Below are positions 14,361 to 23,256 of a DNA stretch of 64,000 nt, one piece after another (position 1 is the first letter of the stretch; every line of letters begins with the position of its first letter). The position numbers and the translations under genes are program-made. The notes under the pieces were generated by a model. The model did no database searches. It was given only the letters and a program-made list of their open reading frames with translations, and was not told the DNA's origin. This stretch comes from Symsagittifera roscoffensis (Eukaryota; Xenacoelomorpha; Acoela; Convolutidae): contig NC_087064.1 of assembly GCF_963678635.1 (NCBI RefSeq), positions 20,880,509-20,944,508 of the forward strand. Direction: 5' to 3'.

Positions 14361-15740
14361 ACTTCTTGTGAGTTGTTTCTTTGTTGGTTTTTGTTTTGTT
14401 GAAAAAATGGATGATTTTCAGTACGGTCTGCTGGAGTTTTCCGTTTTTCATGAAAGAATACTGACTGGAAAACTGGTTGTGGTATCTGTTGAGTAAAATT
14501 ATGTTCTTGTGATTGATGCCGTGTTGTGCAAAGAGAATTTGCTATTGGGTTACTAATGTTGTTGTTTGTGTACAAATCATAGTTGTGATTTGCGAAATTA
14601 CTTCTGTTTGTGCGTTTTTGTTTGTTCGAATGTCGCGTTTTAGTTATTGTTTTATATGTTTGATAACCCATCTGGGAATATTTTGGAACAACGGATGGTT
14701 TGACTGTCGATTGCATTGTTACTTGTGGGAAGGGTTTTTTTTGTGGTGTTTTGATTGTTGGCTGAACGGGAGAGATATTTTGCTGTGTTGTTGTAGGTAT
14801 TGTTTCAACAAATTCTTCGTTTATAAAAAGTAATGAGGTTTAAATATATTGTTGCGTAAGTTTTCCAGTACCATTAAGGGTTCCTGTAATTGTATAATTG
14901 TTGAATTTAAACTATTCTTACTTGTTCTATCATTAAATTTTGTGTTATATTTTAAAGGTGTTGCATCCGTAGTGAGTGGAGTTACCTTAAAAAACATTTG
15001 TGCAAGGAGAAAGTGACGATTGCTGCACTTGAAATAGCATTACATATTTTGAGAAGTAATATATGAGACCGTTCAGGGTCCCATACATAGTCTGTTTGGT
15101 CTACTAATATATTTTCATCGTCTGATGTTTGCGGTCAGATATTTGTTCTTGCTGTTGAGATAAAGTCTAAATTATGTACAAAATAGTCTATTATGAACCA
15201 TGGTAGGATTCTTCGTAGATCAAAATTCACTATTTGTGATTTATCATCATCGGTGAGTGTTTCACGAATCGAGTCTAGAAACTGCGAGAAAAGGTTGATT
15301 TTGTGGCTTATTATTGCATGTCGAGGTGTTGTAGGTGGTGACGCATTTAAAAATTCGTTTGATTCTAATAAAAAATTGTAATTATATTGTAATGATGAAG
15401 AAAACATCTTTTGTGAAAATTGAGTTTGCTCTTTGTGAAATTTGGTGTTGACTTTTTTTGATATATTTTGTGAAAGTTTTTGAGAAATGTAGTTCTGTGT
15501 CTTCTGTTTTGTATTCGGTGTGGTATTTGATTTGTGTGTGATTGCAAATTTTCAATAGTAAGTGTTCCGTAATATGAGATGATATTACTAATATCTGGTA
15601 AATAGTGATCAAATAGTTGCTTTCTTATTTTTAGTTCGGGGATTTTTGGTTTACTTGGGCTATTTCCTTTTTCGAACAAATTTGCTATTAGACTATGGCA
15701 AAATTGTATTTGTCCTCTAGCGGGATCGCTTTGTGGGTGA
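14361..15740 (-). pseudogene. gag N-terminal relic
   Basis: Minus-strand fragments at 14285-14716, 15135-15407 and 15365-15679 match the N-terminal third of the intact gag-pol frame. Shared signatures include DHYLPDIS/DHYLKDIC-type and PWFIIDYFVHN/AWFIIDYFTHN-type segments. The pieces sit in different frames, so the gene is broken. This part lies outside the 2.82-kb duplication. Confidence 0.75.
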
Positions 15741-16009
15741 TTGACGAAAAGAAGAATAGAATCATCATTAAAAATTTTTGTCGTTTTGAATCATTTTCTG
15801 TGTTTTATCAAAGTTAAAGTTTATTTTTCAATGTGTCTTATTGTTTTCTTCCAAATGTGTATTCGTACCGGTTTACAAAGGTATGAATTTTTATCCTGAA
15901 TTTTGATCCAGAAAAAAAATTTAGTTCGTTGTTTGGCTTATTTTGTCAATTGAATTTTTTAGGTCTTGAAGTTCTTGTTTTGTTTCGTGTTTTGGAAAAT
16001 TTTCGTTCA

Positions 16010-16195
16010 ATAAAATGTTTTTGTTTTGTTATAATTGCCTTTTTTTGTTTGTTTTTTTTTTAATCTAAAAAATCCAATTTTTTGTATATGTGGTGTTATT
16101 ACAAGGTCATATCTTTCGTTTTGAATTAAACAATTGTGGAGAGTTTTTGTTTGTTCTTGCCTAAATTATCTCTTGACATAAGATTGAGGATGATA
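16010..16195 (-). pseudogene. ORF0 relic upstream of gag
   Basis: On the minus strand the relic keeps an initiating MS-type start at about 16180, followed after a frameshift by an RYDLVITPH segment. This is homologous to the start of the 155-aa ORF at 38018-38485 (KYDLVITPH). Finding this coding similarity in a clearly diverged element supports ORF0 as a genuine gene of the family rather than a chance frame. The rest is degraded. Confidence 0.65.
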
Positions 16196-17229
16196 GATGC
16201 AAAAACCAGGGGGTAGAATTTTTAATTCCTTAGCTGTTAGTTGTTAAGCTTGTTGTGAGAGTAGCCTAACTTAAGGCCTAGAATGTCGAGATTAATGGGT
16301 TGAAGAGAAGGTATATAAATTAAGATGAATAATGTTTTACTTTCGCGGTGGCTAAGATTTATTTTAAGAAAATTTTACTTAACCATACTTAGGGTTGTGA
16401 TTTTGCGATCGAGTAAGGAAGAAAATTCAACCAATCCACAAGGTTCAGGAATAGTTAGAACACAAGTAGATCTCTAGTTGAAGAGAAATTAAGGTTAATA
16501 CAAAGCAAGGATAGGCCTTGATAATATTTAAGTTTTAAATTTGAGCTAATTAAAATACTTAGAGTTTAAAAGAAAAGAAGATTAAAAAATTAAATCATAA
16601 TAGACTTTGAATAATAAAAGTTATTTTTCAGACGAGGTGAAAAGTATGAGAAGGATTGGAGAAAAATGAAAAACGTGAAAGGATTAGGTCCATTGAGAAG
16701 CAAGCAACTTCGATAAACTAAATAAAATTAACTTTTATTTTATTACTCACTAATTTTTGTATTTTTTATCAATAATTTTCAATTTTACAAATTTTCTAAA
16801 CAACTGTCGTCTTGATGAAAGTAACGACTGTTTCTTTCTATCAGTTGTTATTATGACTATACAATATGGTAATACATTATCAAGAAAAATATTGCTTGGA
16901 AATGAATCTGATTACTCCAAGTAATTTATTTTCATGTTAGAGAAAGAAACATTACTGCATAAAGAATTCTGTAGAAAAAAACTCGTTGCAATTTGCGTCG
17001 TGTCACGATGTAGCAGCTCGGTTTGTTGTTCAGTTTTTGACCTGGTGTTCACCGTATCGTTTGAAATGTTTGAGCAGACGTATTGAGACGTAGAGACATA
17101 TCTGTTAGATTGTCAATGTTATCTAACAATTTACAATTTTACAATTCATGTGATGATCCTGTTTCTAAATCAATTCTGCTAAATCTACTTTGTTAGTAGG
17201 TCTTGTTTGAGAGTTTCGGTTGCACCAGA
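16196..17229 (-). other. 5' leader of the relic element, including primer-binding site (about 17210-17227)
   Basis: Non-coding. It shares short conserved blocks with the leader of the complete element: ATCCACAAGGTTCAGG near 16434, an AAGGATAGGCCTTGAT block near 16507, and CTAAGTA-type donor-like motifs near 16385. Immediately inside the LTR the minus strand starts TC then TGGTGCAACC, which is a primer-binding-site-like sequence complementary to a tRNA ending in GGTTGCACCA. The complete element has a similar one (TGGTGCGACC). Confidence 0.55.
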
Positions 17230-17590
17230 TGATTTTCTGCCTCGAATAGCTTACTAATTGAGTAATTTCAGATAAAGTACACCGACAAAGATTCGTGCAA
17301 CCTCTTAGTCTAATACCGATTTTAATCTTACTCTTAAATCTTCTAGTCTCAATAGATCTAGTGTATACTGGTATTTGCGTATTAGGTATCTTGAACTTAC
17401 TCCAAAGGAGACTAACTGTCTTCTAAGTTATATTTAAAATGTTCTGGTGCTGAGAATACAAGTAGTTTCAGCATTACAAATAGTTGTCAACTTTAGTTAT
17501 GGATCACGATTGGTTAGTAAGAAAATTTTCAAAGAGATAGTTTTATCAAGAATATAATTGGTTAAACACACCCATTTTAAACTGGTTCCA
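17230..17590 (-). repeat. Old LTR of the relic element (361 bp)
   Basis: It begins TG and ends CA on the plus strand and is collinear with the 410-bp LTRs at 21233 and 39741. Shared blocks include the AACCTCTTAGTCTAATACCG block, the AATAGATCTAG block and the final GGTTCCA. A hairpin-forming block at 17448-17473 (TGCTGA...TTTCAGCA) is conserved with the young LTRs. It is clearly diverged from them and belongs to an older, related subfamily. Confidence 0.8.
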
Positions 17591-17699
17591 TTAACAAAAA
17601 TGCTACTCATATGAAGTTCAACTTTTCCTATTTTTTGCCTGCTTGAAGTTTTTCGCGAAATATATTTTGGTTAACTTTATTGGTTTTATTTTTTTGTGA

Positions 17700-18240
17700 T
17701 GCAAATAACTCGTTTTTTACCGAATGATTTTTTCTCTTTTCTTGTTGTTTTGATCATTGAGAATAGGGAGAAAAATTGTATTCGGGTGTGTTTAAGTATT
17801 TTTTTTTGGTTTTCCACGCAAAATCAGGTACCACAAAAATAATTGAACTGGGTTCAGTGATAACTCATATTATAGTGCTTTCAGTCGTGATCCGATAGAC
17901 TACAAAAAATTCCCAATGTCGAGAAAAACAGGTTTAAAATTTTTGGTTTTTCGTCTAACTTCGACCAATTAAAGTGATGCTAACTTGTTAAATTGGTTAT
18001 TCAGTCTTAAAAAATGGATTCGATTTTCCAAACGCAAACCTAATTTTTAAAGCTTTTTTTGGCACTTCCCTGGTAAAAAAAAAACTAAGAGAAAAGTTTT
18101 GAATTGTCTTATTTTTTTTTTATTTTTCGTTTGTTACTCCTTTTTCGTTTGTTAATGCAAGAAACGTACAAAAAACCACGCTAATTTGAAGTACTTGATA
18201 ATTTGAAGCAGTTTTGTTTGATTTTCTCTCAGCTTTTCTT
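17700..18240 (+). repeat. Dispersed repeat, paralogous to about 47940-48560
   Basis: Several blocks are shared in order with 47940-48560: TTGTATTCGGGTGTG/TTGTATTCGAGTGTG, a CTTTCAGTCGTGAT block, an AAAAATTCC(T)...GAGAAAA block and TTCGTCTAACTTCGA/CTCGTCCAACTTCGA. No coding potential or terminal repeats were recognised. It looks like an old interspersed repeat of unknown class. Confidence 0.55.
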
Positions 18241-18319
18241 AAATGAGCGTTGATCTTGGTCGAGCATTGTTTTCACCTCGTTCCGAGTTGAATGAGTTTT
18301 TTTCCTGGTCGTGCATTGA

Positions 18320-18676
18320 CTTGACCTCGATCAAAATTTTTATCCATTTTTTTTTTAGGTCGACCAAATAGATTTTCTGAGCTCGCCCAAAGCAATAAAA
18401 CCACCATGTTTTGGCCAAAATTTCTGCGCCGCAGGCAAAATTTTGAAAAAGCAGGCCAGAAAAGACGTTTTTAGCACTGTTTGGAAAATTTTTACCAAAA
18501 AATCACGGTTTTTCGGCGCGCGCTCCCCCCTCAAAATTAGTATATATTGGCGCCCAAGGGCACCCTAAGAAAATTTTTAGGCTCCGTCACCAAAAATGGA
18601 TATCTCAAAATATTACAAAGGGGGGACCCTTTGGGTTGGCAGGGGGTCCGTCCCCCCCCCCCTAAATTCGCCCCTG
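18320..18676 (+). repeat. Truncated copy of the hAT-like MITE found at 58488-58884
   Basis: This copy shares with the 58.5-kb element the GTCGACC block, the GCGCCGCAGGCAAAATTTT block, GGCGCGCGCTCCCCC, TATATATTGGCG, the GGGGGGACCCTTTGGGT block and the right terminus ending TTCGCCCCTG. The left CAGGGGCGG terminus and clear target duplications are missing. Confidence 0.75.
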
Positions 18677-19495
18677 GCGCATTATTCTGACTTACAACTC
18701 AAAACAAATTAAAAGCAAAGTGCTTCATTTTAACAACAGATATCATACCATGCGCAATTTTTTTCTGATGCGTATTATAATCAGGGACTATTTTAGAATG
18801 AGAAATAACAAATTTGACATTATTTTTTGCGTGATTTAGTGATTATATTTTCCATTTTGTTATCCAGTTTGAGGTCTTAAAAAATGCACTGAACAATGCC
18901 GAAACACGGTCCAGATAACCACAATACCTAATACACAATAACCATTATAGTAGAAGTAGCAGCTTCTTTGTGCTCCGTGGTTCGGCACAAATCCCTCTTA
19001 ATCTGTCTTCTACGCCTAGCAGGTGCAATTCTTTTCTGTTCATCGGGAAGATTAGAAGACATTTCACGAAGTCTAAAAGCATCACAAATCCTGAAGAAGT
19101 TCTCCCTTTGCTATCTTTCTTTTTTCAGTTTAAGAGATTTTTCTAAAGTTTCTCGTGTTTTTTGAAGTTATTTTATCAAAAAGATTATCCAAAGATTTTG
19201 ATGTGAGTTAATGACAATTATGCTATATAACTTTATTGTAGGTTATTGGTGGTTGTTTATTGTTTCTTGTTTACGGATATAACTCTGATTTTTAGTGAGA
19301 TAGGTGCTTGAATTATGGCTATGCAACTACCGTTAAGTTGATCGAACAAACAAATCTTGTTCAATCTTTTTGTTTTCCTCTTTTTTAATGAAAATATGGC
19401 TTGCTTGACACTAAAAAAATTTTATCGCAAACCATCAATCATAATTAAGAATCGCAATAATTGAATTTGAATTCATCAAAGTCAACGAGGCCAAA

Positions 19496-20119
19496 ATGGA
19501 ACATTTAGCCAAACCACTTCCTAAAAGCGTCGCAAAATGGAAAGCCGGATTATCGGCAGAAAACCGGGAAAAAAGGCAAGAAAAACAGTCTAATTCTTTA
19601 CGTTCGAAAATTGACATTTCACAAGACAAATTGGCTTCAATATCTTCAATTCCGAACAATAATGGCGGTATTTTTCACTCAGCTCGGGTGTCGTTTGCCG
19701 ATTTCAGCGCGATTAACAGTTCGAACTCAAAGTTTTCAGTCGGTCTGACGTCAACCGACAGCATACGACTCGTAATTGAGGGTGACGTGAAAAACTCCGC
19801 AACCCGTGTACCAGCGAGAGAGTCTGATTTTTCACGCCGACACGACTTAAACCCGACACTAAAACCTTATGGGACAAATAATCACCGACTTGAGAAGCTA
19901 ATCGCGTTAGTGAGTCGCAAGAAAAGAACAGCCCCTAAAATATCGACCGTGGAAAGCGTGAAGCTGCCTTATGGTGAAGCTAAACAAGCAGTTCTTCCCA
20001 AGAAGTTGTTTGCTTCCAGACAAGAAATTTCATCCCTGTGTCGTCATCTTGAGAAACTGAAGAAGGTGGACCCTCTTTACAGCGTGGCCATTTACAAGCT
20101 GAAAGCCATGATGGGTTAG
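19496..20119 (+). CDS. Intronless 207-aa protein of unknown function
   Basis: This is an uninterrupted frame from ATG (AAAATGG context, favourable for eukaryotic initiation) to TAG. Its base composition is clearly richer in G+C than the surrounding spacer, which suggests real coding sequence. The protein is basic and polar, with Lys/Arg-rich stretches at both ends (an EKRQEKQ segment near residue 27 and an SRKKR segment near residue 141). It has no signal peptide, no membrane segment and no catalytic motif that I recognise. It is flanked on both sides by transposable elements. It may be a host gene, a retrocopy, or one exon of a larger gene. No splice sites were needed to keep the frame open. 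Confidence 0.6.
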   Translation: MEHLAKPLPKSVAKWKAGLSAENREKRQEKQSNSLRSKIDISQDKLASISSIPNNNGGIFHSARVSFADFSAINSSNSKFSVGLTSTDSIRLVIEGDVKNSATRVPARESDFSRRHDLNPTLKPYGTNNHRLEKLIALVSRKKRTAPKISTVESVKLPYGEAKQAVLPKKLFASRQEISSLCRHLEKLKKVDPLYSVAIYKLKAMMG

Positions 20120-20176
20120 TGAAAAGTTATAAGGTGACAAAAAATAAGCTTGTTTGTTTGAAATTGTGCTTTTTAA

Positions 20177-20342
20177 AGGAGCGCGCGCCAGAAAAAAAAC
20201 GATTTAGTGGTAAGAATTTTCCAAAAAGTGCCTAAGAATGCCTTTTGGCCTGTTTTTGCAAATTTTGCCTGCGGCGCAGAAATTTTGGCCGAAACGGACT
20301 TTTTAGTGCTTTAGGAGAGCTCGGAAGATCAATTTCATCGAC
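20177..20342 (-). repeat. Inverted fragment of the hAT-like dispersed repeat
   Basis: This is the reverse complement of the interior of the copies at 18320 and 58488. It contains GAGCGCGCGCC, TTTGCCTGCGGCGCAGAAAT and the GAGAGCTCGG block in inverted order. Neither terminus is present. Confidence 0.7.
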
Positions 20343-20381
20343 TTATAAAAACCGCCACATTTAGAAACCGCCATATCTTGA

Positions 20382-20821
20382 GGGTGCCGGACATCAAGCC
20401 GACGGGACTTCAAGCCGAATTGTAAAATTAGGGACTTCAAGCCGAAAATTTTCTTGTCAATTCATGAAATATGATTAAATTGTAAACGTTTTTGGAGAAT
20501 TACTCAATTTCATGATTTTTCTTCAGTAGTTATTGGCGTATTCATGAAATTTAAGCCTCCGAATGATGTTACGGAAAGTTGAAAATTAAAACACGGTTGA
20601 AGACAATTTTCTTGTTTATAATTTATGCATTTCAAAAACCGGCTGATGTTATAAACGGATGTCAATCCTACGTGATTTATTGTCATGAATAACGCTTGAT
20701 CTGGTCTAAACTTGCCTAAAATTTTCAAAAGCAACATTTTACAGATTAAAAAAAGTGATTTGAGGTGTATGTAAAAATTAAATTTCGGCGTCAAGTCCCT
20801 TCGGCTTGTTGTCCTAGACCC
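20382..20821. mobile_element. 440-bp MITE with 9-bp target-site duplication (possible Mutator-type)
   Basis: Imperfect terminal inverted repeats of about 38 bp face each other. The left end starts GGGTGCCGGACATCAAGCCG. The right end, read inverted, starts GGGTCTAGGACAACAAGCCG. Both continue into a GGGACTT...GCCGAA block. The element is flanked by the direct repeat ATATCTTGA (20373-20381 and 20822-20830). A 9-bp duplication is typical of Mutator-like elements. No transposase is encoded. Confidence 0.8.
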
Positions 20822-20830
20822 ATATCTTGA

Positions 20831-21228
20831 CGTCAAAATTACATCAGAATAACGTAAATTGCATATGAATTACGTAACAATTGCATAACAATGTTGCTAT
20901 CTTGCATAACAATATGAAATTTTGGGTTGTTGCAATTGTTATGCTATTTTGGGTTTGTTGGCCCTTCAGCTTGTTGGCGTTTCACCGTAAATTTATGGTA
21001 TGTTTCTGTATATAGTAACCTCTCGAACCGCTCAAGCCGAGCTTGAAATTGGGCAGTAAATCTCGACTGGGCTTTTCATCTCGTTTTCCCATCTGAAAAG
21101 ATTTCAATTTTTCATTTGACATGCCAGGTAATTTCAATCATATTAGTTCTGTATGCATAGGCTTGTGAGATTAGAGTTTACATTCTAAGACTCAAGCTTG
21201 TGTGAAACAGAAAAGGAGGATTAACAAC
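20831..21228. other. Spacer with TTGCATAACAAT-type short repeats
   Basis: No gene is visible. Between about 20860 and 20945 the motif GCATAACAAT/ATTGTTATGC occurs in direct and inverted orientation and could form a weak hairpin. Nothing else was recognised. Confidence 0.4.
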
Positions 21229-21232
21229 ATCC
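21229..21232. repeat. Target-site duplication ATCC, left
   Basis: ATCC directly abuts the TG of the left LTR and is repeated at 40151-40154 directly after the CA of the right LTR. Four bases is within the usual range for Ty3/gypsy integrases. Confidence 0.85.
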
Positions 21233-21642
21233 TGAGTTAGGACTGGAGTGTATAACTCATAGAGTAATTTCGGATAGGGTACACCGTCTGCTCGTCACGC
21301 TATCTTATTTTCGGCCGGATAGATTCGTGCAACTTCTTAGTCTAATACCGATCCTAATCTTACTCTTATACTATCTAGTCTCAGGTTGTTTAACTAGTCT
21401 CTGCTAGGCTCAATAGATCTAGGGTATACTGGTTTATTGCGGCTGCTGAAGTACTCGGGAGAGTCCAACTAATTTCTAAGTTAAATTCAAATCTCTCTGG
21501 TGCTGAAATTACAAGTAACTTCAGCACTTACAAATAAGTGGGTTGTTAGTTAGATGGATCATGATTGGTTAATATTAAATACTTTACATTGGTAAAATAT
21601 CTAATTTATCCAATCATAAAATGTAGTTTAGATCAGGTTCCA
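21233..21642 (-). repeat. 3' LTR (410 bp)
   Basis: It reads TG...CA and matches 39741-40150 base for base as far as I can tell by eye. On the element strand it carries AATAAA at 21433-21438, a plausible polyadenylation signal. A perfect 8-bp-stem hairpin (GTGCTGAA...TTCAGCAC) lies at 21500-21527. The polypurine tract just inside the LTR is weak (GGATGGG at about 21643-21649 on the minus strand). Confidence 0.95.
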
Positions 21643-23256
21643 CCCATCCGGGTTTTACAGAGTTTTTTAGAATAGTTCTTCTGCGATTCGAAGGATGGAT
21701 GATGGACGTTGGTTTTTGGCGAACATCATTTTCTTCCGTTTCCTCTTTGTTAAAGAAGTTCCAGGAAGCTGGAGTTAGAGACATAAGACGTTGTGTCTTC
21801 TAGTGACAACGACTAAGTCTTTGCAACAAACTCAAATCTGATTTCAGAATGGTTGGCTATGTCAGGTTTTTCTGTTCTGCGTGGAGAACTTCTTTTGTGT
21901 CTGATCTAGTTTGGGAATGGCGTGGAGATTGTGCGTGGAGGGGATGCCTGGTTACTCGGATCTGTACGTATACTTGAACATCGAGGTGGTCATTGGTCTA
22001 GTTCAATGAAGTCCTTTTCTGCGAAGTCAAGTCGTACTCTAAATCCTTTGAGTTGTGATTGTGAGTGGCATATCGATTGTGGTTGGCCATTCTCTCTCGA
22101 GTGTAGTGGGGTCGTTTTGTCTTTAGATGTTCGTCCTTGGTGTTATATTCTGATCTATGTATTGCATAATGTAATTTACATTTTATAAAACATTTATTAG
22201 TTTAATATTTTTTAATTATGATTTTAGTTAGTTGTTTTCACAAAAGCTTTTTGTTTTAGTTCGGTTATTTTGAAGAGTTACTCACCCTTGAGTAGCTCTT
22301 ATTAAAAATAGAGGTGTGGTCACAAAGCGTGGATGTAGCGCGGTGGGTTAGGCCGGCTATAGAGCATGCTCAGGACGTCCTTCCTGGTGGGTTAGGCCAG
22401 GAGTGGGAGTATGATTTCATGCGGTTTTTATGAGGGGTCCTGTTATTGTGACAACGTTTTATGTTGGGTTTGTTGTGGTTTTTCTTATGTCTTGTTGGTT
22501 ATGTCCTTTTTCCAAAAAGCAAATTGTTCGTGGTATGGGTTTGTCTTTTGACTTTTTTGTGTTTTATTATTTCTTTCTTAGACTTTATAATAGTCTTCAA
22601 AAGAATAAATTATCCAGTTTTAAACTGGGTTAATCCGGTTTGGGTACCGTTGGTTTCCTTTTCTTAGTCATGCTGTTATTCTATGATTTGTGGTATTTAG
22701 TAAGCTGCGTTGGTTAGTTTTGTTTAGTATATGATTCCTTTCCAACCGGGTTAAAGGAAGGTTTGAAACATGTTATTATATGTTAGAGTTGTTGAGTGTG
22801 AAAACTTGAAACTGAAATTCATTATTTTAAACAATTCTTCGTGGGCGAGCTGTGCGAGTGTGGATAGAATTTCTGTGCGAATGAATGAGAATATCAAAAG
22901 GTTAGTACTGCATTTGCATTTTATTAATTTACTGCATAGAATTTGGAAATTTACTGCTAGTTATGGGGGAATTTTAAGTTACAAATTTTCATCATAATTA
23001 GATTTACTGCTTGTGGGGAAAATTTTAGAAATGAATTTACTGCATTGGTATTAAATTTATAAATTTATAAGTGTAAGAGATTAATAGAATTTTTGAAATC
23101 TGTTTGATGAAATTTGCGATTTTTATTTGTCTTTTGTGGTTTTTGTAGGTAATTGTCGGATGAAGGCTAAAAATCTAAAGAAAACATGGATAAAGTATGG
23201 TGAGTTTTTTAATATTTTAATTAGTTAGTAATATTCATTTAATTCATACTTACCTG
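21643..23256 (-). other. 3' non-coding region of the complete element
   Basis: There is no convincing reading frame on the element strand over 1.6 kb between the 601-aa ORF and the LTR. A consensus splice donor CAG/GTAAGT follows the stop codon of the 601-aa ORF directly (GT at 23253-23252). At 22326-22412 the plus strand holds two GGTGGGTTAGGCC motifs. The first, in a TGTAGCGCGGTGGGTTAGGC context, resembles a tRNA A-box region. The second forms a CCTGG...CCAGG hairpin. No B box was found, so this is not called a tRNA or SINE. Confidence 0.5.

Larger units (their letters stand above)
1..17590 (-). mobile_element. Decayed, internally duplicated Ty3/gypsy-like LTR retroelement (5' part; continues beyond the left edge)
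   Basis: Read on the minus strand, this stretch carries broken homologues of the reading frames of the complete element at 21233-40150: LTR (17230-17590), leader, ORF0, gag, protease, RT, RNase H and integrase. No frame longer than about 140 codons survives. The collinear order is disturbed. Positions 1 to about 4270 run from integrase to the gag/protease junction. The sequence then jumps back to the integrase C-terminus at about 4330 and runs a second time to gag and the LTR. Two tandem duplications are nested inside (4021-6970 and 8716-14360). Both copies of the integrase region lack the same stretch of about 370 bp, so the deletion predates the duplication. The env side and the other LTR lie outside the window. 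Confidence 0.88.

Noticed and set aside
22326..22412. tRNA gene or SINE head (TGTAGCGCGGTGGGTTAGGC)
   Set aside because: It resembles an A box but there is no B box or cloverleaf, and it lies in the 3' region of the LTR element.
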